A stretch of 64,000 nt of DNA from contig NZ_VHKL01000010.1 in assembly GCF_007474605.1 (NCBI RefSeq), positions 124,001-188,000 of the forward strand, given 5' to 3'. The stretch's first letter is position 1. Each line of letters begins with the position of its first letter. The stretch comes from Rhodoligotrophos appendicifer. Its GTDB lineage: Bacteria; Pseudomonadota; Alphaproteobacteria; Rhizobiales; Im1. The notes beneath the pieces were generated by a model. The model worked only from the letters and a program-made list of their open reading frames with translations, was not told the origin of the DNA and ran no database searches. A program made the translations under genes and the position numbers. Positions 34,632 to 43,070 of the stretch are shown here, one piece after another.

Positions 34632-35480
34632 CTAAAACTCGTAGCGCACCATTCTCCCGAGCCGGCGCAGCATCGGCACCTGCGACCAGGCGCTCATGAC
34701 CATCCGATAGAGCCACGGCTGGTTCACGGTCAGCGCAGGGTCGTAGCCATTGGTCTCCTCGAGAAAGCGCAGTCCGGGAACGTCATGCTCGAGATCTTCG
34801 GGACCCTCGAGGGTCCAGTAGAGCTCCGCACCCGTGGCCCTCACGGCCGGCGTCATTGCGATCAGCCGCAGACCCAGGGCATTATAGGCATCGAAGGCAA
34901 GTTCGCCGGACGGGAAATGACGGATCAGTCGCCGCAGGAGGGACAGAACGTCCCGCTGCTTGATATAGGGGAGCAAGCCCTCGGCCACGATCATGGCCGG
35001 AGCATTGTTGGGGACATGCTCGAGCCAACCCGGATCCGTGACTGAAGAGGCGATCATGCTGCAGCCCCTCCGTTCCGGAATTACCGAGCGCCGCAACTCG
35101 ATGACATCCGGGAAGTCAACGTCAAACCAGCGCACGGAAGGGGGCGGCGATACCCGCAGCACGCGCGTATCCAGTCCGCAGCCGAGGTTGAGGATGATCG
35201 GCTTGGGATTTCTTGCAATAAAGTCGGCGGTTCGATCATCGAACCACTTTGCACGCAGTGCCAAGCCGAGATTGTTACTGGCGCCCATGGCCAGCTTGGC
35301 AAAGTCATAGTCGAGCCTGCGAACCGCTTCGTCGGCGTAGTGATCCTTCAGGACCGAGTGGTTCGAGCGGCTCTCCAGAGCTTTGGCATAGAGTGTAATC
35401 AGAAGGGTTTCGCGGGCGCCGGTCAGCTTAACGCGCTTACGAGGGTCTTTCTTGGCTTTTCCCGCGTGAGCCGACTCCAC
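34632..35480 (-). CDS. Class I SAM methyltransferase, leucine carboxyl methyltransferase (LCM) family
   Basis: A 282-residue methyltransferase of the LCM/TcmP-like family (PF04072). The SAM-binding motif is IILNLGCGLDTRVLRV (about residue 93), followed by FDVDFPDVIELRR with the acidic ribose ligand, and MIVAEGLLPYIK (motif post II). Family members O-methylate small molecules or protein carboxyl groups; the substrate is unknown. GTG 35480 is preferred because AAGGGGGA precedes it; the frame also opens at TTG 35504. The N-terminal 20 residues are very basic (KAKKDPRKRVK). It is divergent from the cyclase gene at 35571. Confidence 0.88.
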   Translation of the reverse strand: MESAHAGKAKKDPRKRVKLTGARETLLITLYAKALESRSNHSVLKDHYADEAVRRLDYDFAKLAMGASNNLGLALRAKWFDDRTADFIARNPKPIILNLGCGLDTRVLRVSPPPSVRWFDVDFPDVIELRRSVIPERRGCSMIASSVTDPGWLEHVPNNAPAMIVAEGLLPYIKQRDVLSLLRRLIRHFPSGELAFDAYNALGLRLIAMTPAVRATGAELYWTLEGPEDLEHDVPGLRFLEETNGYDPALTVNQPWLYRMVMSAWSQVPMLRRLGRMVRYEF

Positions 35481-35570
35481 CTTTTCCCCCTTGGGATGCC
35501 TCAAGCAGTCATTGTCATTGAAGACTTTCGCTCGTTACGCCTGAGGCCGGTCGAGCGAAGCAAATGAAGA

Positions 35571-36824
35571 ATGTGTTATCTCATGCGAGAAGCAAGTGCG
35601 GATGTCCGAATGAACAGTATCGATATCGACCGTGTAGCGGCCTGGGTGGTCGAACAGGGGCTCTCCGGCACGAAGGAACAAGACATTCTCGCCGGGTTCT
35701 GCGATCGCTGCAGAGAGGTCGGCATCGACATCAATCGCGGCCTGGCCGTGATCGATACGCTGCATCCGATCTATGAGGGCCGGGCTTTCCGCTGGCGCGG
35801 AGATGGGGTCGCAGAAGATACCGTCGTCGATTATGGCCCGACGACCTCGGGGGCCGCGGAAGCAGAGTGGCAAAGCACCGTTTTCTACCATCTTCTCACC
35901 AATGGCGGGATCGAACTCCGGCGCAACATCGGCAATGGAGATCGCACAGACTTCAAGTTCCTCGAGAAAATCAAAGGCGAAGGCGAAACCGATTTCCTCG
36001 CGTTCCTGCACAGGTTCTCGGGGGCGGGAACCATCGGCGAGATGGACTGCTGCTATTCCCACTGGACATCGCGAAGCGGCGAAGGCTTCAGCGAGGCCAA
36101 TGTCGCTGCGCTGCGACGACTGGTCCCCTCGCTCGCCCTGGCCATCAAATGCGGGACGCTGGCGCGCATCGCTTCGACCCTGGTGGGGGTCTATCTCGGC
36201 GACGATGCGGGCCAACGGGTCCTGAGCGGGCGGATCTCCAGAGGGGTCACCGACAAGATCAGCGCCGTGCTCTGGTTCTCCGACCTCCGCGGCTACACCA
36301 CCATCACCGACACGGCGGCGCCGGATGAAATCATCCCGTTCCTGAATGATTATGCGGATGCCGTGATCTCGGCCGTGCGAAATGCGGGCGGCGATGTCCT
36401 GAAGCTGATCGGCGATGGAACTCTGGCCATTTTCAAAGCCGACGATCCCGCCGACGCCTGCCGTGCGGCGCTTGCGGCGGAGGCGCAGCTCAGACAACGG
36501 CTCCTGACATTAAATGCAGCGCGAGAGGTCGAAGGCCGGCCGACGACCTCGATCTATCTGGGACTTCATATCGGGGAGGTGTTCTATGGCAATATCGGCA
36601 GCGCGGACCGGCTCGACTTCACTGTTGTGGGGCCGGCGGTGAATGAAGTGAGCCGGATCGCTTCAATGTGCCGATCGGTGGACCGCCACGTCATCATGTC
36701 CTCCGATTTCGTCGCCTCGACACCCGAGGCGGAGCGCCAGAACCTCGTGTCCGTCGGGAGGTTCGCCCTGCGTGGCGTCCGGCGTGCGCGGGAGCTGTTC
36801 ACCATCGATCCGGCTCTGCTCTGA
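35571..36824 (+). CDS. Soluble class III adenylate cyclase with alphaproteobacterial N-terminal domain
   Basis: A protein of up to 417 residues without TM helices. The N-terminal 200 residues (VAAWVVEQGLSGTKEQDILA, then LHPIYEGRAFRWRGDG) match a region common to many rhizobial cyclases and of unknown role. The catalytic domain (about 225-410) shows VLWFSDLRGYTTITD, LKLIGDGTLAIFK with the substrate-selecting Lys, and FTVVGPAVNEVSRI, in which Thr replaces the second selecting Asp, so it is class IIIb-like and possibly bicarbonate-responsive (family knowledge). Starts at 35571, 35583 or 35610 are all possible; none has a strong ribosome-binding site. It is the third cyclase in the window. Confidence 0.9.
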   Translation: MCYLMREASADVRMNSIDIDRVAAWVVEQGLSGTKEQDILAGFCDRCREVGIDINRGLAVIDTLHPIYEGRAFRWRGDGVAEDTVVDYGPTTSGAAEAEWQSTVFYHLLTNGGIELRRNIGNGDRTDFKFLEKIKGEGETDFLAFLHRFSGAGTIGEMDCCYSHWTSRSGEGFSEANVAALRRLVPSLALAIKCGTLARIASTLVGVYLGDDAGQRVLSGRISRGVTDKISAVLWFSDLRGYTTITDTAAPDEIIPFLNDYADAVISAVRNAGGDVLKLIGDGTLAIFKADDPADACRAALAAEAQLRQRLLTLNAAREVEGRPTTSIYLGLHIGEVFYGNIGSADRLDFTVVGPAVNEVSRIASMCRSVDRHVIMSSDFVASTPEAERQNLVSVGRFALRGVRRARELFTIDPALL

Positions 36825-36828
36825 TGGC

Positions 36829-37761
36829 TCAGCCTGTGGTGACCCACACGGCGGCGGCAAAGGAAAAGACAGAGAGCAACGTCCCCAGAGCTATGGCACT
36901 GGACAGCATACCCACGGCAATGTTGTAGCGCGTGGCGAGGATGAAGGTGTTGATGCCGGCCGGCGCGGCAGCGAACATCACTGCGACCGTGGTCCAGGCA
37001 GGCGGCAGGTGGAAGACCTGGGTGGCCAGCAGCCAAACCGCTACGGGATGCACCACGAGCTTCACGAAGGTGATGGAGACGGCAAGACCGCCCGCACCGC
37101 GGAGGCCGTAGTGCCGCAGGGCGGTCCCCATGGCGATCAGCGCGCACGGCACGCTGGCCTGAGCGATCATCTCGAGCATCTTGGCCGGGGCGGAGGGGAT
37201 GCTCAGTCCGATCGCGTTCCAGATGAGACCACCGGACAGTCCGAGCATGATCGGGTTCCGGGCAAAGCCTTTGCAGATGTCCAATAGCAGTTTGCTGCTG
37301 GCACCCTTATGGCTTGCCCATTCTATCTGGATCGTCGCCGCCAGCGTCATGATCGGCAGGTGCACGGCCAGGATCAGGAAGAGCGGCAAAGCCCCCGCAT
37401 TGCCGAGAACGGCGAAGATCAGGGGCAAGCCCATCAGCATGGTATTGGCATAGGCACTGCCGACGCCGGCGACGGCCGCCGTTCTCTGATCCTCCCCGAA
37501 GATGAAGATGGCGATGGCCCATCCCGTGATCCAAGCCACCGCCACCGCGCCGAAATAAGTGGCCCAGAGATCCCATGGCCATTGACCGGGAGGGCTCATG
37601 CGCGTGAGCGTCGTGAACAGGAGGACGGGGATGCCGAGGACGAAGACGAAGGTCGAGAGGCCCTCGCCCACCGTCTTTCCCAGCACACCAGCAAAGGAAA
37701 GCACGTAGCCAATCAGGATCAGTCCGAAGACCGGCGCGACGGTGTCAAAGGCCTGGTACAC
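36829..37761 (-). CDS. AEC family transporter (auxin efflux carrier-like)
   Basis: A 310-residue integral membrane protein with about ten TM helices in two halves, of the AEC/membrane transport protein family (PF03547). The first half starts VAPVFGLILIGYVL, and the midpoint has the helix-breaking motif ANTMLMGLPLIFAVLG; the second half contains GLSGGLIWNAIGL and FAAAPAGINTFILATRY, all family features. Bacterial members move malonate, malate or other dicarboxylates. The likely start is GTG 37761. It ends 4 bases from the convergent cyclase gene and is divergent from a methyltransferase gene. Confidence 0.9.
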   Translation of the reverse strand: MYQAFDTVAPVFGLILIGYVLSFAGVLGKTVGEGLSTFVFVLGIPVLLFTTLTRMSPPGQWPWDLWATYFGAVAVAWITGWAIAIFIFGEDQRTAAVAGVGSAYANTMLMGLPLIFAVLGNAGALPLFLILAVHLPIMTLAATIQIEWASHKGASSKLLLDICKGFARNPIMLGLSGGLIWNAIGLSIPSAPAKMLEMIAQASVPCALIAMGTALRHYGLRGAGGLAVSITFVKLVVHPVAVWLLATQVFHLPPAWTTVAVMFAAAPAGINTFILATRYNIAVGMLSSAIALGTLLSVFSFAAAVWVTTG

Positions 37762-37820
37762 TAGCCCCCTTTATCGAGTTGCTACTTAACTGCTGATGAA
37801 ACCGCGCTATAGTCGGCTCC

Positions 37821-38474
37821 ATGAGCGAGAACAAGCTAGACCATCAGACGGCAACCACTTCCGAAGAAATTCTGCGGCGCTCCTACAGCATGAAAAGCTC
37901 CGAGGATGCGCTGGCCGTCTACCGGGATTGGGCCGCAACCTACGACGATCACCTGGAGGGAGATCTCCGCTACCTCTCCCCCGAAGGCGTCGCAGCGCTC
38001 GCCGCCGAGTGGATCAGCGATCGGGACGCGCCCGTGCTCGACATAGGCTGCGGGACAGGGCTCACGGGCCAGGCGACCAGCGCCCATGGATTCAGGACGA
38101 TCGACGGGATCGACATTTCCCCCGAGATGATTGCGGTCGCTCTCTCCAAAGGCATTTACCGCCAGATTTACCAGGGAGACCTGACAAAGCCGATCTCTTT
38201 ACCCGATGCCTCCTATGCCGGGGCAGTCTCCTCCGGCACCTTCACCCATGGCCATGTCGGCGCGGTCGCTTTCGACGAAATCTTCCGAGTGTTGAGGAAG
38301 GGTGCGATTTTCGCCTGCACTATCCACCGGCACATCTTCGAGGAGCTGGGCTTCAAGGATAAGATCAAGGCAATGGAGGCGGACGGGCGTCTGAGAGTGC
38401 GGCACCTGCACGAAGCCCCGCTCTTTGAGACAGCCGAGCCAGATGGTCTTTACTACGTGTTCGAACGGCTCTGA
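37821..38474 (+). CDS. Class I SAM-dependent methyltransferase
   Basis: A 217-residue methyltransferase. Motif I VLDIGCGTGLTGQATSAHG is at about residue 73, followed by IDGIDISPEMIAVA (acidic ribose ligand) and GAVSSGTFTHGHVGAVAFDEI (post motif). It belongs to the broad Methyltransf_25/11 group; the preceding helix AVYRDWAATYDDHLEGDL is common in this group. The substrate is not predictable. It lies 59 bases from the divergent AEC transporter and 71 bases before mcd; no operon partner is obvious. Confidence 0.85.
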   Translation: MSENKLDHQTATTSEEILRRSYSMKSSEDALAVYRDWAATYDDHLEGDLRYLSPEGVAALAAEWISDRDAPVLDIGCGTGLTGQATSAHGFRTIDGIDISPEMIAVALSKGIYRQIYQGDLTKPISLPDASYAGAVSSGTFTHGHVGAVAFDEIFRVLRKGAIFACTIHRHIFEELGFKDKIKAMEADGRLRVRHLHEAPLFETAEPDGLYYVFERL

Positions 38475-38545
38475 TCTGTTGCGCATTGCAGCATGAGAAT
38501 TGCTCATGTAACCGTCTTCAGATGATGCAGTCGTAGGATCGAACG

Positions 38546-40234
38546 ATGAGCCTTGCTGACGACGTGGCTGGCAGCCGAGCCATTCTTGCCGAAATCCCGG
38601 TCCTCGCTGCCGAGGCGGCCTTAGCTGCCGAACAGATTTACGCAAAGGCCAAAAGTCGCGTGCGCGAGCAGGTCTCGGACAATGGTCGCATCTCCAATGC
38701 GTTGGTCGAGCAGCATCAATCGGCTGCGCACGGCCTTGCCTGGCTGGCAACCTATGTCGAAGTTCTCCGGCAGCTCGCGGAGTATGCAGGCCGGTTAGCC
38801 GAAGACGAGATCCTCGGCGAACTGGAAATGCTCATCGTCCAGGTCGTCGCCGGTGAGTATCTCAATCAGCTCGTCGGCGGCATTCCCATGAATCAGGGGG
38901 AGTTCGTCCGCCCCCATGACCTCGGCCTCGATGATGACGACCTCGCGCCCTTGCGGCAGGGTGCGGCACTGACCTTGCGACGGGGCGGCAACAGCGCTGC
39001 TGCACGCGCGAGGATCATGGAGCTCATCCTGGCGCAACAGGGTACTACGACCTTCGGCGCCACCGGTCTCGACGAGACCATGGAGCAGATGCGCAGCGAG
39101 ATGCGCCGGTTCGTCGAAGACAAGGTCGCCCCTCATGCCCATCAGTGGCATCTGGACAATGCCTACATTCCTCTCGAGATCCTGAGCGAGCTGAGCGAAC
39201 TCGGGGTGTTCTCCCTCACTCTTCCCGAGGCGTTCGGCGGACTGGGCCTCGGGAAGGAGTCCATGTGCGTCGTCTCCGAAGAGTTGTCGCGGGGTTATAT
39301 CGGCGTAGGATCGCTGGGCACGCGGACGGAGATTGCGGCAGAGCTCATCCTGCACGCCGGCACTGAAGAGCAGAAACAGCGCTTTCTGCCGAAGCTGGCA
39401 TCGGGCGAGATCATCCCGACGGCCGTTTTCACCGAACCGAATACAGGCTCGGACCTCGCGTCGCTGCGGACGAGAGCGTCTGTGGACGGCGATGTCTACA
39501 AGGTCCACGGCAACAAGACGTGGATCACCCACCCGGTTCGCGCCGATTTGATGACGCTGCTGGTGCGCACCAATCCGGAGGAAACCGGCTACAAGGGTCT
39601 GTCGATGCTGCTCGCGGAGAAGCCCCGGGGCACGGACGACGATCCTTTTCCTGCAGCGGGCATGACCGGGGGCGAAATCGAAGTGCTCGGTTATCGCGGC
39701 ATGAAGGAGTTCGAAATCGGCTTCGACGGCTTTACCGTGCCGACAGCCAACCTGCTCGGAGGGATCGAAGGGCAGGGGTTCAAGCAGCTCATGCAAACCT
39801 TCGAGAGCGCCCGGATCCAGACGGCAGCTCGTGCGATCGGCGTTGCCCAAAGCGCGCTGGATCTCGGCTTGCGATATGCCACCGAGCGCATGCAATTCGG
39901 GCAGCCGATCGTCTCGTTTCCCCGGGTGGCGGACAAGCTGGTGATGATGGCCGTGGAGATCATGGCGGCACGGCAGCTGACCTATTATGCTGCCCGCGAG
40001 AAGGATGCAGGCCGACGCTGCGACGTCGAAGCCGGGATGGCCAAGCTGCTGGCGGCGCGCGTCGCGTGGACTGCGGCCGACAACGCTCTTCAGATCCATG
40101 GCGGAAACGGATTTGCGCTGGAATATCCCATCAGCCGGGTGTTATGCGACGCGCGCATCCTCAATATCTTCGAGGGCGCGGCCGAAATTCAGGCGCAGGT
40201 CATCGCTCGTCGATTGCTCGACGGAGCCAATTGA
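38546..40234 (+). CDS. mcd: (2S)-methylsuccinyl-CoA dehydrogenase (ethylmalonyl-CoA pathway)
   Basis: A 562-residue acyl-CoA dehydrogenase with an extra N-terminal domain of about 165 residues, the hallmark that separates Mcd from ordinary 380-residue enzymes. It should oxidise methylsuccinyl-CoA to mesaconyl-CoA in acetate and C1 assimilation. The catalytic half begins near residue 170 (LDETMEQMRSEMRRFVEDKV), has the FAD-binding FTEPNTGSDLASLRTRA and the C-terminal LQIHGGNGFALEYPISRVL block, followed by ILNIFEGAAEIQAQVIARRL that contains the usual catalytic Glu position. ATG 38546 has AGGATCG upstream. Other pathway genes (ccr, ecm, mch) are not nearby, which is usual. Confidence 0.92.
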   Translation: MSLADDVAGSRAILAEIPVLAAEAALAAEQIYAKAKSRVREQVSDNGRISNALVEQHQSAAHGLAWLATYVEVLRQLAEYAGRLAEDEILGELEMLIVQVVAGEYLNQLVGGIPMNQGEFVRPHDLGLDDDDLAPLRQGAALTLRRGGNSAAARARIMELILAQQGTTTFGATGLDETMEQMRSEMRRFVEDKVAPHAHQWHLDNAYIPLEILSELSELGVFSLTLPEAFGGLGLGKESMCVVSEELSRGYIGVGSLGTRTEIAAELILHAGTEEQKQRFLPKLASGEIIPTAVFTEPNTGSDLASLRTRASVDGDVYKVHGNKTWITHPVRADLMTLLVRTNPEETGYKGLSMLLAEKPRGTDDDPFPAAGMTGGEIEVLGYRGMKEFEIGFDGFTVPTANLLGGIEGQGFKQLMQTFESARIQTAARAIGVAQSALDLGLRYATERMQFGQPIVSFPRVADKLVMMAVEIMAARQLTYYAAREKDAGRRCDVEAGMAKLLAARVAWTAADNALQIHGGNGFALEYPISRVLCDARILNIFEGAAEIQAQVIARRLLDGAN

Positions 40235-40267
40235 CCTGCGTTCCCTGATGATTCAAAGGCAACTACA

Positions 40268-40456
40268 ATGAATGTGCTCGAGTATCTCGTCCCGGTGGCC
40301 ATCGCCGCAGTGTTCGTCGTGCTGCTGCTGGGCCTGTGGAACATGATGCGCGGGGGAGACCCGAATACGTCGCAAAAATTGATGCGTTGGCGCGTGATCC
40401 TGCAATTCGTTGCGATCGTCATCATCATGGCCACCATCTACTTCATGCAGAAATAG
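40268..40456 (+). CDS. HIG1-domain twin transmembrane protein
   Basis: A 62-residue protein with two TM helices (about 7-26 and 42-60) separated by a short loop (MMRGGDPNTSQKLMRWRVIL). This is the bacterial HIG1 type (PF04588) related to mitochondrial respiratory supercomplex factors; bacterial members are thought to associate with cytochrome oxidase. It starts 33 bases after mcd on the same strand and might be cotranscribed, with no functional link known. Confidence 0.85.
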   Translation: MNVLEYLVPVAIAAVFVVLLLGLWNMMRGGDPNTSQKLMRWRVILQFVAIVIIMATIYFMQK

Positions 40457-40480
40457 ACGCAGGTCTCCAGGCCGAGTACG

Positions 40481-41266
40481 TCAACGCGGCGCCAGGCGGA
40501 CGGCGCCGTCGAGTCGGATCGATTCCCCGTTCAGCATGTCATTGTCGACGATGTGCCTGACGAGGGAGGCATATTCGTCGGCCCGGCCCAAACGGGTGGG
40601 AAACGGCACGCCTGCCGCCAGCGACTTCCGAGCGTCATCCGGCAAGCCATCGAACATGGGTGTGTGAAACAGGCCGGGGAGGATGGCCATCACGCGAATG
40701 CCATCGGCTGCGAGATCGCGGGCCACCGGCAGGGTGAGACCCATCACCCCGGCCTTGGACGACGCATAGGCCGCCTGCCCCATCTGGCCATCGGTGGCCG
40801 CCACGGACGCCGTATTGACGATAACGCCACGTCCGCCATCTTCCGTGACCGGTGCCAGCGACAACATGCCGGCTGCCGATCTGGACAGCATGGCAAAGGT
40901 CCCGATCAAATTGATTTCCACGACTTTCCGGAAATCCTTCAGACTGTGAGCGATCACCTCGCCGGTCTCTCGTTTGCGGCGAACCGACTTCTGTCCAATC
41001 ACGATGCCGGCGCAGTTCACGAGGATGCGTTCCTGCCCATGAGCCTCGCGGGCCCTGGCCAGACCCTGGTCAATGCTCTCTTCGTCGGTCACGTCGACCT
41101 TGCAGAAAATGCCTCCGATGTCTCGGGCCACCTGCTCTCCGCGCTCACTGTTCAAATCAAAGAGCGCCACCCGGGCTCCGTCTTCAGCAAGACGCCTCGC
41201 CGTCGCCTCTCCAAGCCCCGAAGCGCCGCCGGTGACGATCGCGGCTGTGGCATTGTCGATTTTCAT
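40481..41266 (-). CDS. Short-chain dehydrogenase, type-2 3-hydroxyacyl-CoA dehydrogenase-like
   Basis: A 261-residue SDR. Cofactor motif AIVTGGASGLGEATARRL with FDLNS at the end of strand 2 indicates NAD+ preference; the catalytic Ser is in IVNTASVAATDGQMG and Tyr/Lys in AAYASSKAG. The sequence pattern resembles HSD17B10/type-2 3-hydroxyacyl-CoA dehydrogenases, including the insertion around IGQKSVRRKRETGEVIAH. It probably acts in beta-oxidation or branched-chain acid degradation. ATG 41266 was chosen because TTGGAG lies 6 nt upstream; the frame continues open to 41401 without a good start. The 3' end lies close to the convergent HIG1 gene. Confidence 0.9.
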   Translation of the reverse strand: MKIDNATAAIVTGGASGLGEATARRLAEDGARVALFDLNSERGEQVARDIGGIFCKVDVTDEESIDQGLARAREAHGQERILVNCAGIVIGQKSVRRKRETGEVIAHSLKDFRKVVEINLIGTFAMLSRSAAGMLSLAPVTEDGGRGVIVNTASVAATDGQMGQAAYASSKAGVMGLTLPVARDLAADGIRVMAILPGLFHTPMFDGLPDDARKSLAAGVPFPTRLGRADEYASLVRHIVDNDMLNGESIRLDGAVRLAPR

Positions 41267-41367
41267 GACTGCTCCAAAAAGCCAAATATGCTGTGCGACC
41301 CCTAACCTTGCACCGCCGCCAATGCAATTCCATATCTTGCCCGTGGATCCAACTTCAGGAGGACCGG

Positions 41368-41781
41368 ATGGCGGAAGGGACGGGCGTGGCAACTCAGACA
41401 CCGGATCTCGATTCTCCGGAAATTCAGCTGCCAGTCGTCATGCAGGCGAATGAAAAGCGCGTTCGCCGCGGCTTTTGGCGAAAGCTCGGGCGTGTCGCCA
41501 CGCGACTGCCGTTTGCAGAGACCATCGTCGCCGCCTATTACTGCGCGCTGGATCCGGCAACTCCTACCCGGGCGAAAGCTATCCTCTTGGCAGCGCTCGC
41601 CTATTTCGTCCTGCCGTTCGATGTGGTGCCGGATTTCCTGATCGTTCTGGGTTTCACGGACGATGCCGCGGTGATGTTTGCCGCCATGAACATGATCACC
41701 GCCTATATGAAACCCGCGCATTACGAACAAGCAAAGGCGTCGCTTGAACGCATCCGTGCGGGTGGAAAGGCTGAGGCCTGA
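41368..41781 (+). CDS. DUF1232 (YkvA family) membrane protein
   Basis: A 137-residue protein. The DUF1232 core (about residues 60-110), ILLAALAYFVLPFDVVPDFL and IVLGFTDDAAVMFAA, includes the family motif PxDxxPD and two short hydrophobic helices. The preceding region FWRKLGRVATRLPFAETIVA is amphipathic. Function is unknown for the family. ATG 41368 was chosen because a very strong AGGAGGA precedes it; an upstream in-frame start would leave this site unused. It ends 6 bases from the convergent quinone reductase-like gene. Confidence 0.87.
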   Translation: MAEGTGVATQTPDLDSPEIQLPVVMQANEKRVRRGFWRKLGRVATRLPFAETIVAAYYCALDPATPTRAKAILLAALAYFVLPFDVVPDFLIVLGFTDDAAVMFAAMNMITAYMKPAHYEQAKASLERIRAGGKAEA

Positions 41782-41787
41782 TCGCGG

Positions 41788-42762
41788 CTACATCTCCAAA
41801 ACGACCTTGCCTTTCGCTTCGCGGCGGGCGAGCACGTTGAGTGCGTCCGCCACCTGATCGAGCTTGAAGATGCGGTCGATTCTCGGGCGCACTTTGCCGG
41901 ATGCGCACCACTCCAGGAGCAATTCCATGTTCTCGCGGTTTCCGGTGGGATCACGATCGATGAAAGCCCCCCAGAAGACGCCGACGATGTCGCAGCTCTT
42001 CAGCAACACGAGATTGAGCGGGATTTTGGGGATCTGACCGGACGCAAAGCCTATGACCAGGAAGCGGCCGTACCAACTTGTCGCACGAAGAGCCTGTTCC
42101 GACAGATCGCCGCCGACCGGATCGTAGACAACGTCGACCCCATTGCCGCCAGTCAGTTCCTTGAGACGGTCCTTCAGTGATTCCCGCTCATAGTTGATCA
42201 GCTCGTCGGCGCCCAGTTCACGACAGAAGTCGAGCTTGTCGTCGGAGGAGGCCGCGGCAATGACACGGGCGCCCATCTGCTTGCCGATCTCGACCGCGGC
42301 CTGGCCGACGCCACCGGCCGCTCCCAGGATCGCCAGGGTCTCACCCGGCTTCATCCTCGCCCGATCCTTCAGCGCATGGAGGGTCGTCCCATATGTCACG
42401 GAGAGGCCGGATGCCGTTGCGTAGTCGACGCTATCGGGAATGCGGATGACCTTCGCATGGTGCACCGCCAGCTCTTCGCGAGCCCCGCCCCAACCCATAT
42501 AGGCCATGACGCGGTCGCCAGGCGTGAAGTCCTTCACATTGGCTCCCACGGCCGTGACGTCGCCTGCGACTTCTCCCGCCGGAGAAAAGGGAAGCGGGGG
42601 TTTAAACTGGTATTTGTTCTCAATGATCAGCGTGTCGAAGAAATTCAGCGAGGCGGCGCGAACGCGGATCACGACATCGTCGGGCCCGGCTTGAGCTGGT
42701 GGGACAGTCTCCACTACCAGTGTGTCGGGCGGACCAAAGCCCTTGCAAAGCACTGCGCGCAT
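41788..42762 (-). CDS. NADPH:quinone oxidoreductase-like zinc-free MDR
   Basis: A 324-residue medium-chain dehydrogenase/reductase of the quinone oxidoreductase group. The N-terminal GroES-like domain (AGPDDVVIRVRAASLNFFDT; FSPAGEVAGDVTAVG) lacks zinc-ligating cysteines. The Rossmann domain has AILGAAGGVGQAAVEIGKQM (about residue 145) and the substrate/cofactor loop NGVDVVYDPVGGDLSEQALR. Related proteins reduce quinones, or enoyl-CoA and acryloyl-CoA substrates. ATG 42762 is the start. The gene is divergent from the IalB-like gene. Confidence 0.92.
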   Translation of the reverse strand: MRAVLCKGFGPPDTLVVETVPPAQAGPDDVVIRVRAASLNFFDTLIIENKYQFKPPLPFSPAGEVAGDVTAVGANVKDFTPGDRVMAYMGWGGAREELAVHHAKVIRIPDSVDYATASGLSVTYGTTLHALKDRARMKPGETLAILGAAGGVGQAAVEIGKQMGARVIAAASSDDKLDFCRELGADELINYERESLKDRLKELTGGNGVDVVYDPVGGDLSEQALRATSWYGRFLVIGFASGQIPKIPLNLVLLKSCDIVGVFWGAFIDRDPTGNRENMELLLEWCASGKVRPRIDRIFKLDQVADALNVLARREAKGKVVLEM

Positions 42763-42899
42763 CCTCAGTCTCCCATCGCTCTCGATGCTGCTTCGTTAAA
42801 GGTCGCGAAACGCCTGTGCAAGAAGGCTTTCCGAATCAAATAAATGCTAACTGTTCTGTTGCGCCGCTTGTGCTACCACTGATCGAAAATAATAAGCTG

Positions 42900-42921
42900 T
42901 TGCCGTGGAACGGCAATTTTT
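42900..42921 (+). terminator. Terminator-like hairpin with T-run, no obvious upstream gene
   Basis: A 7-bp perfect stem TTGCCGT/ACGGCAA with a GGA loop is followed by TTTTT (42917-42921). This looks like a Rho-independent terminator reading on the plus strand, but the nearest plus-strand gene ends more than 1.1 kb upstream and QOR lies between on the other strand. It could end an unannotated small RNA in 42763-42899 or antisense transcription. Confidence 0.4.
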
Positions 42922-42940
42922 GCGCTGGGATGTCTGCTGC

Positions 42941-42970
42941 TTGATGAAAGATGATAAAGTCCGGTATCTA
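42941..42970 (+). promoter_or_regulatory. Candidate promoter of the IalB-like gene
   Basis: TTGATG (42941-42946), an 18-base spacer and TATCTA (42965-42970) lie about 100 bases before ATG 43071. Moderate match only. The remainder of the 308-base gap 42763-43070 contains the hairpin at 42900 and nothing else that I can identify. Confidence 0.3.
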
Positions 42971-43070
42971 TGACGAGCTGTCCGCTCCGTCAGAGCCGGG
43001 TTGATTTTCACATGGTCATGCGGTTACCCATCGCCTCACCTCATATCCCGACGAAAGGAGCCATTTGCCG

